This document shows positions 24,008 through 34,100 of a stretch of DNA of 41,440 bases, one piece after another (the stretch's first letter is position 1; the number at the start of each line of letters is the position of its first letter). Below the pieces are notes generated by a model. It worked only from the letters and a program-made list of their open reading frames with translations. It made no database searches and was not told the DNA's origin. The position numbers and the translations under genes are program-made. The DNA comes from Neisseriaceae bacterium. GTDB lineage: Bacteria; Pseudomonadota; Gammaproteobacteria; Burkholderiales; Neisseriaceae. The stretch covers positions 1-41,440 of the forward strand of contig JAGBKK010000026.1 of the NCBI GenBank assembly GCA_017934045.1. Direction: 5' to 3'.

Positions 24008-24754
24008 ATGTTACGCACAGAACTCACCCAATGGATTGATGATTTACTACAAGTCTCACAATTCAAAGACTATGCCCCCAACGGTTTGCAAGTGGAAGGC
24101 TGCCTGAATGTACAAAAAATTCTGTGTGCGGTTACTGCCAGCCGTGCGGTAATTGAAAAAGCCATTGAAATTCAAGCAGATACTTTACTTGTTCATCACG
24201 GTATGTTTTGGAAAAGCGAACCTTCCACCATCATCGGCTGGAAAAAACAACGCATTTTCAAATTATTACAAAACAATATCAATTTACTGGCGTATCATCT
24301 GCCGTTAGACGCACACCCTGAAATCGGTAACAACGCCCAATTAGCACAAAAATTAGGTTACACCGTTTGCCAACAAGTCGAAGAACAAGGTTTGTTATCC
24401 TTATGTATTTCACAAGAAAAACAAACACTTAATCAACTTTCCCAAAAAATCACACACACCCTAAAACGCCAACCCTTGGTGATTGGCGATGGTAACCAAA
24501 CCATTCATCGCATTGGCATTTGCACAGGCGGTGGGCAAAGTTTTTTTCAGGCAGCCACATTGTATGGCATAGACGCATTTATCACAGGCGAAGCCAGTGA
24601 AGCACAATATCACTTGGCAAATGAAACCAACACCGCCTTTATCGCCGCAGGACACCACGCCACCGAACGCTATGGTATTCAAGCACTCTCTCAAAAAATT
24701 CAACAACAATGGGGCGTTGAATGCGTATTTTTTGATGAAGAAAATCCTATTTAA
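24008..24754 (+). CDS. Nif3-like dinuclear metal-centre protein
   Basis: A 248-residue protein of the Nif3/YbgI family, which binds two metal ions; the cellular role is unsettled. Metal-site motifs are LVHHGMFW, GEASEAQYHLANE and AGHHATERYG, with AYHLPLDAHP between. Length and motif order are normal. AAGGAAAAA precedes ATG 24008. The uptake core at 24097 encodes part of EGCLN. Upstream lie ftsK and a small mobile element, so it probably has its own promoter. Confidence 0.92.
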   Translation: MLRTELTQWIDDLLQVSQFKDYAPNGLQVEGCLNVQKILCAVTASRAVIEKAIEIQADTLLVHHGMFWKSEPSTIIGWKKQRIFKLLQNNINLLAYHLPLDAHPEIGNNAQLAQKLGYTVCQQVEEQGLLSLCISQEKQTLNQLSQKITHTLKRQPLVIGDGNQTIHRIGICTGGGQSFFQAATLYGIDAFITGEASEAQYHLANETNTAFIAAGHHATERYGIQALSQKIQQQWGVECVFFDEENPI

Positions 24755-24840
24755 TTTCATTTATTTAAACATTTATATGCCTTTTTCAGGTAAAATACGC
24801 CTTTAATAACTGGTTTCAGGCAGCCTGAAACACTTTTTTA

Positions 24841-25851
24841 ATGATGAATATTAACCTTAAACCTACTTCTTTTTTAACTTTGGCAGATTTTACTGCCGCT
24901 GAAATTCAATCACTGCTTGACTTGTCGGCAGAACTCAAACTCGCCAAAAAAAACGGCACAGAACAGCAGTATCTTAAAGGCAAAAATATTGCTTTGATTT
25001 TTGAAAAAGACTCCACGCGTACGCGTTGTGCGTTTGAAGTTGCGTGCAGCGACCAAGGGGCGAATGCGGTTTATATTGGCTCGTCAGGCAGTCAAATTGG
25101 ACATAAAGAGTCGATGAAAGACACCGCACGCGTTTTAGGCAGAATGTTTGACGGTATTGAATACCGTGGCTTTGGACAAAGCCGTGTGGAAGAATTGGCT
25201 CGCTATTCAGGCGTGCCAGTGTTTAATGGTTTGACCAACGAACGACACCCTACGCAGGTGTTGGCGGATTTACTTACCATGATTGAACACTGCGACAAAC
25301 CCTTGTCGCAAATCGCTTTTGCGTATGTGGGAGACGGTCGCAATAATGTGGCAAATTCGCTGTTGATTGCTGCCGCTAAAATGGGTATGACAGGCAGAAT
25401 TGCTGCCCCACAATCTTTGCAACCTGATGAAAAATTAGTTCAATATTGTCAAGAACTTGCAAAAACAAGTGGGGCAAAAATCGAAATCACCGACAATCCG
25501 CAACAAGCCATTTGGGGCGTGGATTTTATCTATACCGATGTGTGGGTGTCGATGGGCGAACCTGAAAAGGCGTGGAAGCAACGCATTGATTTATTGAAAG
25601 ATTATCGTGTAACCGCCGATTTAATGCGTGCGTCAGGCAACACAAATATTAAATTCTTGCACTGTTTGCCAGCGTTTCACGATGATGAAACCGAAATCGG
25701 CAAATGGATTGTCGATACATTCGGCTTAAACGGCGTGGAAGTTACCAACGAAGTGTTTGAAAGCGAAGCGTCTATTGTGTTTGACCAAGCGGAAAACCGT
25801 ATGCACACCATTAAAGCAGTAATGGTTGCATTGTTAGGAAAAAAAGCGTGA
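24841..25851 (+). CDS. argF: Ornithine carbamoyltransferase
   Basis: Forms citrulline from ornithine and carbamoyl phosphate in arginine synthesis. 336 residues. STRTRCAFE binds carbamoyl phosphate, [11 protein letters not shown] and [12 protein letters not shown] are core motifs, and [10 protein letters not shown] holds the catalytic Cys and ornithine site. ATG 24844 is an equally good start. The TGA stop overlaps the GTG start of the sirtuin gene, so the two are coupled. It shares its substrate with the ornithine decarboxylase encoded at 36294-38441. Confidence 0.97.
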   Translation: MMNINLKPTSFLTLADFTAAEIQSLLDLSAELKLAKKNGTEQQYLKGKNIALIFEKDSTRTRCAFEVACSDQGANAVYIGSSGSQIGHKESMKDTARVLGRMFDGIEYRGFGQSRVEELARYSGVPVFNGLTNERHPTQVLADLLTMIEHCDKPLSQIAFAYVGDGRNNVANSLLIAAAKMGMTGRIAAPQSLQPDEKLVQYCQELAKTSGAKIEITDNPQQAIWGVDFIYTDVWVSMGEPEKAWKQRIDLLKDYRVTADLMRASGNTNIKFLHCLPAFHDDETEIGKWIVDTFGLNGVEVTNEVFESEASIVFDQAENRMHTIKAVMVALLGKKA

Positions 25852-26534
25852 AAAAACATATTGTTGCACTCACAGGGGCAGGCATTTCTGCCGACAGTGG
25901 CTTAAAAACTTTTCGCGATACAGGCGGATTGTGGGAAGGCTACAATGTCAATGAAGTTGCCACGCCCGAAGGTTTTGCCAAAAATCCGCAGTTGGTGATT
26001 GATTTTTACAACGCTCGCCGCCGTCAAAACCAAACCGCCCAGCCGAATGCCGCTCATTTGGCACTCAAAGATTTGGAACAATATTTTCGCGTTTCCGTTA
26101 TCACGCAAAATGTCGATAATCTGCACGAAAAAGCAGGTTCAGGCAGCATTTTACATTTGCACGGCGAACTGAATAAACTGTGTAGCACGGTGGATAAAAA
26201 TTACATTATCGACTGGTTTGACGACCAACCGTATGATTTGCAAGACCCAAACGGCAACCCAATGCGACCCTTTATCGTATGGTTTGGCGAAGCCGTACCA
26301 GCGATTGATGACGCTATCGAATTGGTACAAACTGCTGATATTGTGCTGATTATCGGCACTTCGTTAGCGGTGTATCCTGCCGCAGGACTTTATCAATTCG
26401 CTCCCCAAAATGCCGAAATTCACTTGATTGACCCCAACCCCACGCGTTTGGCAGGCATTCAAATCACCGCCCAAAACGCCGCTATTGGCGTACCAGAAGT
26501 GGCAAACGATTTAATTCAACGGTTTGCAAAATAA
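25848..26534 (+). CDS. Sir2-family NAD-dependent protein deacylase (CobB-like)
   Basis: 228 residues. [12 protein letters not shown] and FRDTGGLW bind [16 protein letters not shown] and LHLHGEL (catalytic His) form the core, and [13 protein letters not shown] the Rossmann end. FYNARRRQ carries the Tyr-x-x-Arg typical of sirtuins that remove succinyl or malonyl groups. After the catalytic His only one Cys is present (NKLCSTVD); the four Cys of the usual zinc ribbon are missing. It starts with GTG overlapping the argF stop. Removal of acyl groups from lysines is the family role; the exact acyl preference is inferred. Confidence 0.9.
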   Translation: MKKHIVALTGAGISADSGLKTFRDTGGLWEGYNVNEVATPEGFAKNPQLVIDFYNARRRQNQTAQPNAAHLALKDLEQYFRVSVITQNVDNLHEKAGSGSILHLHGELNKLCSTVDKNYIIDWFDDQPYDLQDPNGNPMRPFIVWFGEAVPAIDDAIELVQTADIVLIIGTSLAVYPAAGLYQFAPQNAEIHLIDPNPTRLAGIQITAQNAAIGVPEVANDLIQRFAK

Positions 26535-26573
26535 TTTTCAGGCTGCCTGAAACTTTTTACGGAATCATTTTCA

Positions 26574-27881
26574 ATGAACACTCAACACAAAACACTTAAT
26601 CAATGGCTTACCGATTTAGAAGACGGTGTTTATGGCGGTAAGATTGATTTAGGCTTGGAACGCATTTCGCAAGTTAAACAGCACATGGCGTTAAATCCTA
26701 CTTGCCCTGTGATTACGGTGGGCGGCACAAATGGCAAAGGCTCGGTGTGTGCGTTTTTAACGCAGATTTATGTTCAGGCAGGTTACAAGGTTGGCACGCT
26801 GACCAGTCCGCATTTGTTGCGGTTTAACGAACGCATTGCCATTAACGGCACGCCCGTGGAAGATGACACCATTATTCAAGCCTTTGAAAAAATTGAACAA
26901 TCTCGTGGAAAAACGGCTCTATCTTATTTTGAATTTAACGCACTCGCCGCTGTGCTGATTTTTATGCAGCAAGCGGTTGATGTGATGATTTTGGAAGTGG
27001 GTTTGGGCGGTCGTTTGGACGCAACCAACGCCTGGGACGCTGATGTTTCGGTGGTGGTGTCGGTGGATTTGGATCATCAACATTTTTTGGGCGATACGGT
27101 GGAGAAAGTGGCGTTTGAAAAAGCGGGCATTTTTCGCCCCAATCGCCCTGCAATTTGTGGGCAGAATCCGCCGCCCAAATCGTTGGTGGATTATGCCCAA
27201 CAAATCGGCTCACCACTGTTATCATTTAAGCAAGATTTTGATATTGCCTATCACGATGAAAAACAATGGAGTTTTCAATTTAATCCACAAAATCATCTTT
27301 CAGGTAGCCTGAAAGATAGAAAACGCAATGCCCTACCCTTACCTGCTTTGCGTGGTGATTATCAAATTGACAATGCCGCAGTTGCTTTGGCGGTGGTGGA
27401 ATGTTTATTCAATCACTTGCCTGTGGATAATGGGGCGATTCGTCAAGGTTTGTTGTTGGCAGAAAATGCGGGGCGTTTTCAGGTGTTGGCAGGTCGTCCG
27501 ATTCGTGTGTTTGATGTCGGACACAATCCGCATGCGGCACGAGCTTTGAAAAAAAACCTACGCAAATTGCCGTTTGCCAAACGCCGCATTGCGGTTTTTT
27601 CTATGCTTGCCGATAAAGATATTCATCAAGTGATTGATATTGTTAAACAAGAATTTGATGAATGGTATATTGCTCCGCTTCATTTACCGCGTGGCAGAAC
27701 AGCGGAAAACATTCAGGCTGCCTTAACCGATTGTCATATCAAGGAAAATACCATTACGGTTTTTGATAGCGTGAAACAAGCGTGGGAAACTGCCCTAACG
27801 AATGCCGATGAAAATGATAGAATTATTGTTTTTGGTTCATTTCATACCGTTGCCGAGGCAATGGTTGCACGCAAATTTTAA
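26574..27881 (+). CDS. folC: Bifunctional folylpolyglutamate synthase / dihydrofolate synthase
   Basis: Adds glutamate to dihydropteroate and to reduced folates in the cytoplasm, downstream of the PabBC product made in this window. 435 residues. VGGTNGKGSVCAFL is the P-loop, TLTSPHLLRFNERI and LEVGLGGRLDATNA are family signatures, and VFDVGHNPHAA opens the C-terminal ligase domain. A near-match uptake sequence (27300) encodes SGSLKDR. The next gene starts 12 bases after its stop; folC, a SPOR protein and cvpA stand in the same order as folC-dedD-cvpA of E. coli. Confidence 0.96.
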   Translation: MNTQHKTLNQWLTDLEDGVYGGKIDLGLERISQVKQHMALNPTCPVITVGGTNGKGSVCAFLTQIYVQAGYKVGTLTSPHLLRFNERIAINGTPVEDDTIIQAFEKIEQSRGKTALSYFEFNALAAVLIFMQQAVDVMILEVGLGGRLDATNAWDADVSVVVSVDLDHQHFLGDTVEKVAFEKAGIFRPNRPAICGQNPPPKSLVDYAQQIGSPLLSFKQDFDIAYHDEKQWSFQFNPQNHLSGSLKDRKRNALPLPALRGDYQIDNAAVALAVVECLFNHLPVDNGAIRQGLLLAENAGRFQVLAGRPIRVFDVGHNPHAARALKKNLRKLPFAKRRIAVFSMLADKDIHQVIDIVKQEFDEWYIAPLHLPRGRTAENIQAALTDCHIKENTITVFDSVKQAWETALTNADENDRIIVFGSFHTVAEAMVARKF

Positions 27882-27893
27882 GGAAAATCTACA

Positions 27894-28637
27894 ATGGATA
27901 CTCGTGAAGAATACGAACAACTCAAACGCAAAAATCGCAATCGTTTGATTGGTGCGATTGTTGTGGTTGCCGCTGTTGCTTTGATTTTATTGGCGGTTAC
28001 CGATAAAAAAGCACCGCAAACTGCCCCAGAAGTTACGATTGCAGGCAAACCACAACAACCCATTGAACCGTTAAATCTGCCCACAGGCAAAGAAGAACCG
28101 CAAACAGAAAAACCTGCCACCGAACAAGAACCGATTGTGATTGACAGTGTGGCACAGCCTGAACCGTTTGAACCTGTAACCGACACGCCTGAACCACCTG
28201 CCACAGTAGCACAAAAACCTGCCCAACCTGCGGCTGAAAAACCTGTGCAGAAGCAAGCAGAAAAACCAGTGTCAAGGCAACCTGAAAAACAGCCTACCAA
28301 ACAAGCGGAAAAACCTGCCCCCAAACAGCCTATAAAACAAGCTGAAAAACCTGCACCAAAGCAGCCTGAAAAACTGTCGCCGCAAGATATTTTAGAAGGC
28401 AAAACCACCGCGTCTTATGTGGTGCAGTTGGGTGCGTTCAAAACCCACGCCCAAGCGGACACACAGCGAGCTAAACTCGCCCAAGTGGGCATTTCATCGC
28501 AAATTCAACAAGGCAAAGACAAAAACGGCAATGCCGTGTATCGTGTGCGTACAGGCAGCCTGAATAAAGCGGACGCAGACAAAACCGTCTCACTTGCCAA
28601 AAAACACAAGTTTGATGCCATGATTGCTCGACAATGA
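27894..28637 (+). CDS. SPOR-domain membrane protein (DedD-like)
   Basis: 247 residues: a cytoplasmic basic start, one membrane helix (about residues 19-38, IGAIVVVAAVALILLAV), a Pro/Lys/Gln-rich periplasmic linker with repeated (K/Q)AEKPxxKQPEK units, and a C-terminal SPOR domain (about 168-245, SYVVQLGAFKTHAQAD). SPOR domains bind denuded glycan at the septum, so a division role is expected. By position it corresponds to dedD; the architecture is equally like FtsN. AGGAAAA is the ribosome site. Overlaps cvpA by 4 bases. Confidence 0.88.
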   Translation: MDTREEYEQLKRKNRNRLIGAIVVVAAVALILLAVTDKKAPQTAPEVTIAGKPQQPIEPLNLPTGKEEPQTEKPATEQEPIVIDSVAQPEPFEPVTDTPEPPATVAQKPAQPAAEKPVQKQAEKPVSRQPEKQPTKQAEKPAPKQPIKQAEKPAPKQPEKLSPQDILEGKTTASYVVQLGAFKTHAQADTQRAKLAQVGISSQIQQGKDKNGNAVYRVRTGSLNKADADKTVSLAKKHKFDAMIARQ

Positions 28638-29188
28638 CCCCCACCTTATTCGACATTATCGCCCTAATCATTATCGCCATTTTCGCCATCATCTCCGTAT
28701 TTCGCGGCTTTGTTGGCGAAGTGGTGTCGATTGCCCGCTGGGTGTTGGGCATAGCCTTGGGCTGGGCATTCTGTCCCTTTGTTGGGGCAACAGTTTTTGG
28801 CTTTATGCAAAACCGCGATTTAGCCAACGCCGCCGCATTTTTGCTGATATTCTGTGCCGTTTTCGTGCTTATGTTTGCTCTCAATAAAGGCTTAACCAAG
28901 TTGGTTAAATTCATCGGCTTGGGCGAAATCAACCGCCTATTAGGTGGCATAATCGGCACAATCAAAGGCATTGCCTGTGTAACCGTTGCGGTTATTCCCT
29001 TATCGCACACGCCATTAGCACATCATGAAGAATGGCAAAACGCCTTATCCGCCTCTACCTTTGAATACTTGGGCAAACGCCTTTTGCCTTATATTCCCAA
29101 CACTTCGAACTATATACCCAACAACGCACCCAAAATCCAAAATCAACAAAAACCACCCCAACCTATTCCAAGTGAAACAATAAAATAG
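28634..29188 (+). CDS. cvpA: CvpA-family membrane protein
   Basis: 184 residues, four membrane helices in the first two thirds (TLFDIIALIIIAIFAIISVF, then ARWVLGIALGWAFCPFVG, AAAFLLIFCAVFVLMFAL and the GGIIGTIKGIACVTVAVIPL segment) and a polar tail. The N-terminal pattern D.I.......FRGFVGEVVSI fits CvpA. In E. coli CvpA affects colicin V production and envelope stress. Its ATG overlaps the stop of the SPOR gene. purF, which follows in E. coli, is not present; an uptake sequence follows directly. Confidence 0.9.
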   Translation: MTPTLFDIIALIIIAIFAIISVFRGFVGEVVSIARWVLGIALGWAFCPFVGATVFGFMQNRDLANAAAFLLIFCAVFVLMFALNKGLTKLVKFIGLGEINRLLGGIIGTIKGIACVTVAVIPLSHTPLAHHEEWQNALSASTFEYLGKRLLPYIPNTSNYIPNNAPKIQNQQKPPQPIPSETIK

Positions 29189-29213
29189 TTTTCAGGCAGC
29201 CTGAAAAATCATT

Positions 29214-30053
29214 TTACGCCTTGGTATGGTGGCGTTTTTTATTGCGTTTATACAACCAAATTCGCCACCGCAGTTGTACATCGTAGCCAATGGAAGTGAA
29301 ACCTACCAAAAACAGCACAAACGCCACAGGCCAAACAAATTGATAGCCCACCATATTGACGCTCCACGCACCGAAAAATCCGCCCAAAATAAAGTTAAAC
29401 ATCACCCCTGAAAACAGTTTGATTTTGGGGATATTCACTTGCACATCAGGCAGTTTTGGGTTGTCGGAACGGCGGTAATACAGGATTTTGGATAATTCAA
29501 TGCCAATATCGGTGGCAAAACCTGTCATATGCGTGGTTCGCACTACGCCGTTGGATAAAATCGTCATCACCGTGTTGTGCATACCCATAATAAAGCACAT
29601 TGTCATCACTGTGGGCGACCATAATAAGTATTCATCGCCAAACTTGTTCATTAAAGTTGCCAAAAGCCCAAACGCCAACATATACAAGGCTTCTAACCAC
29701 ATTGATAAACCAAACGAACTGCGAAAGCGTTGGCGTTTTGCCCATAAAATTGTCCAACTGGAATGTGCCGCACCGAAAATAAAACTTAATAACATTAAAA
29801 ATGAAGTGAGTGCGGCTTTCCAATGTCCTAAATATAAAGAGTCGGCAATGTTTGCCATTTCGCCTGACATATGTGAAGTGTAGTGGGCAACGGCAAAAAA
29901 GCCGCCTGCGTTGATTGCTCCGCCTAAAAATGCCATTAAATAGCCCAAACGGCGGAAGTTGGCAAAGGAAATGTTGTTTTCGTGCAGATAGTGCATTCTG
30001 GCGTGCAATAAATTGGCAACACGGCGTTTGCGTCTTTTTTTGATGGTGGTCAT
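29214..30053 (-). CDS. YoaK-family (DUF1275) membrane protein
   Basis: 279 residues with a basic N-terminus and about six membrane helices. [35 protein letters not shown] and [18 protein letters not shown] are the repeated, glycine-rich signatures of DUF1275, whose transport or other function is unknown. Its ATG overlaps the ruvB stop by 4 bases, so the two are translationally coupled although no functional link is known. Confidence 0.88.
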   Translation of the reverse strand: MTTIKKRRKRRVANLLHARMHYLHENNISFANFRRLGYLMAFLGGAINAGGFFAVAHYTSHMSGEMANIADSLYLGHWKAALTSFLMLLSFIFGAAHSSWTILWAKRQRFRSSFGLSMWLEALYMLAFGLLATLMNKFGDEYLLWSPTVMTMCFIMGMHNTVMTILSNGVVRTTHMTGFATDIGIELSKILYYRRSDNPKLPDVQVNIPKIKLFSGVMFNFILGGFFGAWSVNMVGYQFVWPVAFVLFLVGFTSIGYDVQLRWRIWLYKRNKKRHHTKA

Positions 30054-31096
30054 TTTTTATCTTCTTGCACGGTTAAGCCAAAATGTTGATAGGCAATCTG
30101 TGTTGCCACTCGCCCACGCGGTGTGCGTTGCAGAAAACCTTGTTGAATGAGATAGGGTTCAATCACATCTTCAATGGTGTCGGTGCTTTCGCCAATGGCG
30201 GCGGCGATATTATCCAAACCCACAGGGCCGCCTGAAAACTTGTGTAGCACGGCTTCCAACAGTTTTCTGTCCATAGTATCCAAGCCTTTGTTATCGACAT
30301 CAAGCATTTTCAACGCTGTATCGGCTGCCTTTACACTCACTTCACCTGCGAATTTCACCTCGGCAACATCACGCACACGGCGTAGCAAGCGATTGGCAAT
30401 GCGTGGCGTGCCTCTTGACCTGCGTGCAATTTCCATCGCCGCATCATCATTGATTTGCATATTCAACAAACGAGCCGAACGGCTGACAATATGCGATAAA
30501 TCTTGATGATTATAAAATTCCAAACGCGAAATAATCCCAAAGCGATCTCGCAAAGGATTGGTGAGCATACCTGCCCGTGTGGTTGCCCCAATGAGTGTGA
30601 AAGGCGGTAAATCGATTTTGACCGAACGAGCCGCAGGACCTTCGCCAATCATAATATCCAAGCGAAAATCTTCCAACGCAGGGTATAAAATTTCTTCCAC
30701 CACAGGGCTTAAACGGTGAATTTCATCAATAAAAAGAACATCGTAGGCTTCTAAATTGGTGAGAATAGCGGCTAAATCACCTGCTCGTTCCAACACAGGT
30801 CCCGAAGTCTGGCGTAAATTTACGCCCATTTCGTGAGCGATAATATTTGCCAAAGTGGTTTTGCCCAAACCTGGTGGCCCAAACAGTAAGGAATGGTCTA
30901 ACGCATCGCCACGCTTTTTGGCTGCCTGAATAAAAATCGACAACTGCTCACGCACTTTGTCCTGCCCCACATATTCGTCCAACGATTTGGGACGCAGAGC
31001 ATATTCAAATTGTTCTTCCTGCCGATTGGTGGGCGTTGCGTCAATAATCCGCCGTTTTTCCGTATTCACCGACAAGTCATCAGAGTGTAAAGCCAT
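30050..31096 (-). CDS. ruvB: Holliday junction branch-migration ATPase RuvB
   Basis: Drives branch migration of Holliday junctions with RuvA. 348 residues, full length. GPPGLGKTT is Walker A, FIDEIHR Walker B, GATTRAG sensor 1, and [16 protein letters not shown] sensor 2. A winged helix (about 270-345) binds DNA. No ruvA or ruvC nearby, as is usual in Neisseriaceae. About 150 bases upstream (31097-31248) hold no gene and no clear promoter. Confidence 0.98.
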   Translation of the reverse strand: MALHSDDLSVNTEKRRIIDATPTNRQEEQFEYALRPKSLDEYVGQDKVREQLSIFIQAAKKRGDALDHSLLFGPPGLGKTTLANIIAHEMGVNLRQTSGPVLERAGDLAAILTNLEAYDVLFIDEIHRLSPVVEEILYPALEDFRLDIMIGEGPAARSVKIDLPPFTLIGATTRAGMLTNPLRDRFGIISRLEFYNHQDLSHIVSRSARLLNMQINDDAAMEIARRSRGTPRIANRLLRRVRDVAEVKFAGEVSVKAADTALKMLDVDNKGLDTMDRKLLEAVLHKFSGGPVGLDNIAAAIGESTDTIEDVIEPYLIQQGFLQRTPRGRVATQIAYQHFGLTVQEDKK

Positions 31097-31248
31097 TTTA
31101 AGCGTATGCGTTTGTTGCCAAATAAAGGCGTTATTTTAAACACTTTGAATGTCAGCGTGAAAAATATTTTAATTTTTGTTGAAATGACCGTTTGCTGGTT
31201 TTGAGCATTTTTATCCATTTTGCCGACAGCGTAACAACACCGCACCAT

Positions 31249-31770
31249 TTACGCCAACAACATATCCTGCATTAGTCGCATACCCCATTGCCAGCCGCCG
31301 ATTGGGGCGTTGAGTGTGGGGGTGTTGGGGGAAATTAAATGTTTGGCGTGAATTTTTTGGGCTTGATTTTTTGTCCAAGCGATGACTTCGACATTATCGT
31401 CTGACGCATTGACCATAGCGGTTTTGCAGGGCATAACAATACGGTTTTCAGGCAGACTTTCATCGTTCGACCAGTTGCAAGGATTTGCCAAAATCACACC
31501 TAACAAATGGCGGTGCATTTGAATATCTTTATCAAACAGCCATTGCAAAAAGGCAGGGCAAGCATTACCGTGGGCGACCACAAAAAAATTGCCAACAATG
31601 TTTTTCACCGTTTCATCAATGGCGGATACATTATGTTCAGGCTGCCTATCTTTGGGCGTGCTGATGCGTAAATGCACAGGATAACCATACGCCCAGTGAT
31701 TGAGCCAGTGATTTTGGTGTTCGCTACCGTCTTCAATGATTAGCAAACAAATGTCTTCTAAATCTAACAT
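31249..31770 (-). CDS. RBBP9/YdeN-like alpha/beta-hydrolase fold protein, catalytic residues apparently lost
   Basis: 173 residues. The overall plan fits the RBBP9/YdeN group: a glycine-poor first loop with HWLNHWAYGYP, the nucleophile region FVVAHGNACPAFLQWLF, GVILANPCNW, and a C-terminus with NAPIGGWQWGMRLMQ. In active members the nucleophile elbow is HSLG; here it is HGNA, so Ser is missing. The expected SGHINA of the His region reads TPTLNA. It is therefore probably inactive as a hydrolase, or the family call is off. A decayed copy of its 3' end lies at 6790-6952. Confidence 0.6.
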   Translation of the reverse strand: MLDLEDICLLIIEDGSEHQNHWLNHWAYGYPVHLRISTPKDRQPEHNVSAIDETVKNIVGNFFVVAHGNACPAFLQWLFDKDIQMHRHLLGVILANPCNWSNDESLPENRIVMPCKTAMVNASDDNVEVIAWTKNQAQKIHAKHLISPNTPTLNAPIGGWQWGMRLMQDMLLA

Positions 31771-31834
31771 TATGAAATTCCTGTGAAAAAGTGTTTCAGG
31801 CTGCCTGAATGGTTTTTATTAACACGCTGTTGTT

Positions 31835-31874
31835 GGTGGGTTGAAACAGCGTTCGGCGTTAGCCAAAACCCACC
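31835..31874. repeat. GTGGGCA-family palindrome, copy 6, with long loop
   Basis: GGTGGGTT (31835-31842) and AACCCACC (31867-31874) enclose 24 bases. CTAC follows, as in the other copies. It ends one base before the stop codon of the exonuclease III gene, for which it may be the terminator. Confidence 0.6.
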
Positions 31875-32639
31875 CTACCAATCATAATCCACAATCAACG
31901 GTGCGTGATCGGAAAATTTTTCGTCTTTATAAATCAAGGCGGATTGGGCAAATGGGGCAAGGGTTGGGCTTAACATTTGATAATCGATTCGCCAGCCGAC
32001 ATCTTTGGCGTAGGCTTGCCCACGATTGCTCCACCACGAATAGCCTGCAATGTCAGGATAGAGTGTTCGCCAAATATCCGTCCAGCCACTTGCGATTAAA
32101 TCGCTTATCCATTGGCGTTCTTCGGGCAGAAAACCAGAGTTTTTCAGGTTGCCTTTCCAATTTTTTAAGTCGATATTTTGGTGGGCAATATTCCAATCAC
32201 CACAAACGGCAATTTTACGGTTTTCGGCGATAAGTTCGTCTAAAATGGGGCGAAATGCGTCTAAAAAGCGGAATTTTGACGCTTGCCGTTCATCAGACGC
32301 AGAACCTGATGGCAAATACAGCGAAATCACGCTTAAATCGTCAAAATCCGCTCGCACAAAGCGTCCTTCGCGGTCAAATTCTTCCACGCCAAAGCCAATT
32401 TGTACGCTATCGGGCTTTTGACGAGAATACAACGCCACGCCGCTATAACCCTTTTTTTCGGCAAAAGCAAACGCACCATACATACCGCAAGGGTTTTTCA
32501 TATCAAACGATAAATCATTTTCTTGGGCTTTGAGTTCTTGTACGCATACAAAATCAGCATTGGTGGTTGCTAACCACGCCAAAAAACCTTTACTTGCCGC
32601 ACTTCTTATGCCATTCACATTGGCAGTGATGATTCGCAT
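31875..32639 (-). CDS. Exodeoxyribonuclease III family AP endonuclease
   Basis: Acts in base-excision repair on abasic sites and 3' blocked ends. 254 residues. RIITANVNGIRSAASKG, CVQELKAQE (metal-binding Glu), YSGVALYSR, CGDWNIAHQNIDL, WSNRGQAYAKDVGWRIDY and the terminal SDHAPLIVDYDW with catalytic Asp-His are all present and in order. Neisseria has two such enzymes, NExo and NApe; the sequence alone does not let me say which one this is. Confidence 0.95.
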   Translation of the reverse strand: MRIITANVNGIRSAASKGFLAWLATTNADFVCVQELKAQENDLSFDMKNPCGMYGAFAFAEKKGYSGVALYSRQKPDSVQIGFGVEEFDREGRFVRADFDDLSVISLYLPSGSASDERQASKFRFLDAFRPILDELIAENRKIAVCGDWNIAHQNIDLKNWKGNLKNSGFLPEERQWISDLIASGWTDIWRTLYPDIAGYSWWSNRGQAYAKDVGWRIDYQMLSPTLAPFAQSALIYKDEKFSDHAPLIVDYDW

Positions 32640-32678
32640 GGTTGTATTCCTTTAATTTTTCAGGCTGCCTGAAAGTCC

Positions 32679-34100
32679 TTAAAACACAAAGAAAATCAGC
32701 GTATGCAATAAAAACAGCGGTATTAAAATGCCCAACGACCACGCCATATAGCCGAAGAATGTGGGCATTTTGACTTTGCGTTGTTCGGCAATGGATTTCA
32801 CCATAAAGTTAGGGGCGTTGCCAATGTAGGTTAAAGCACCCATAAACACCGCACCCATTGAAATGGCTAACAGTGTGGTGGAAAGTTCGCTCATCAGCAC
32901 ATTGGGCTGTCCGCCTGCCATATTAAAGAACACCAAATAAGTGGGGGCGTTGTCCAAAAAGCCTGACAGCGAACCTGTCATCCAAAAATACATTGCGTTA
33001 ATGGGGCTACCGTCTTGTGTTTTTACCATTTGAATGAGTGGGGCAAAATGTCCGCTTTCGCCCATTTTCAACATACCTAAAACAGGGGTAATGGTGATAA
33101 AAATCGCCAAAAACAGTTTGCCCACTTCAAGCATTGGCTCCCAGTTAAATTCATTACCTGCACGCACAGGCTTGCGTGTGAAAAACAGCGACAAAGCGGT
33201 GATGATGATAAGCAGCGTATCACGCAGAAGTTGCACCATACCAACCTTTGTGCCGAAAACGGTAATGGCTTCGTCTGATTTCCAAATGCCCGACATTAAC
33301 ACCGCACCGACAATTATCGCCAAGAAAATAAAATTGATTTTGCCGTGAATTTTAAGTAGTTGTTTTTTATTGTGTTTATTTTTACCGTCATCAGGCAGAA
33401 GTTCATCAGGCTGCCTGAAATAACGGCTGTCTAAATAATAATAAACGCTTAATAAAACGATAGAACTAATCAATACGGGCAAAAACATGTGTTTGACTGT
33501 CCAAAGAAAATCCACGCCTTTCAGGAAGCCTAAAAACAACGGTGGATCGCCCAAAGGGGTTAAGCCGCCACCGATATTTGCCACTAAAAAGATAAAGAAA
33601 ACAACGGTATGCACTTTATGTTTGCGGTTTTCGTTGGCACGCAATAGCGGACGAATCAACAACATTGCCGCCCCAGTTGTCCCCATAATGGAAGCCAAGA
33701 TTGTGCCAATCGCCAATAGTTTGGTGTTGGTTTTGGGCGTGCCTTGCAGATTGCCCCAAATCAGAATGCCGCCTGACACGGTGTATAACGCCACCAACAG
33801 CAAAATAAAAGGGATATATTCTTCAATAATGGCGTGTGCGACCAAATGCAGCGTTTCGTGAAAGCCAAAAAATATATAAAAAGGACTTAAAAAACAAAGC
33901 GTTACTAATCCTACGATTTTACCAAAATGTTTGTGCCAAATTTTGGTGAATAACAAAGGACCCAAGGCAATCGACAGCAGGACAACCACAAACGGAATGC
34001 CCCAAGATAAGCTTAAATGATGTGCGTCATTATTTGATGCAAAAGAAAATAATGGAGTAAAAAATGTAGTAAAAACAATGAGTTTTTTATATGCACTCAT
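32679..34100 (-). CDS. Sodium/proton antiporter-like carrier (CitMHS_2 / NhaD-like)
   Basis: About 473 residues with 12 or so membrane helices. MGTTGAAMLLIRPLLRANEN and GGGLTPLGDPPLFLGFLKG are the two inverted-repeat hairpin motifs of the ion-transporter superfamily; the C-terminal half repeats the pattern with SGFLDNAPTYLVFFNMAGG and YIGNAPNFMVKSIAEQ. Proteins like this are annotated as Na+/H+ antiporters or citrate-type carriers; the substrate is inferred. GAAGG precedes ATG 34100, preferred to the longer frame whose N-terminus would be coded by an uptake sequence. The uptake core at 33408 lies in a polar loop. Confidence 0.82.
   Translation of the reverse strand: MSAYKKLIVFTTFFTPLFSFASNNDAHHLSLSWGIPFVVVLLSIALGPLLFTKIWHKHFGKIVGLVTLCFLSPFYIFFGFHETLHLVAHAIIEEYIPFILLLVALYTVSGGILIWGNLQGTPKTNTKLLAIGTILASIMGTTGAAMLLIRPLLRANENRKHKVHTVVFFIFLVANIGGGLTPLGDPPLFLGFLKGVDFLWTVKHMFLPVLISSIVLLSVYYYLDSRYFRQPDELLPDDGKNKHNKKQLLKIHGKINFIFLAIIVGAVLMSGIWKSDEAITVFGTKVGMVQLLRDTLLIIITALSLFFTRKPVRAGNEFNWEPMLEVGKLFLAIFITITPVLGMLKMGESGHFAPLIQMVKTQDGSPINAMYFWMTGSLSGFLDNAPTYLVFFNMAGGQPNVLMSELSTTLLAISMGAVFMGALTYIGNAPNFMVKSIAEQRKVKMPTFFGYMAWSLGILIPLFLLHTLIFFVF

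Noticed and set aside
27878-29010. Two long minus-strand frames opposite the SPOR and cvpA genes
   Set aside because: They are shadows of genes with clear domains; the Gly/Cys-rich translation simply mirrors Pro/Ala/Lys-rich coding.
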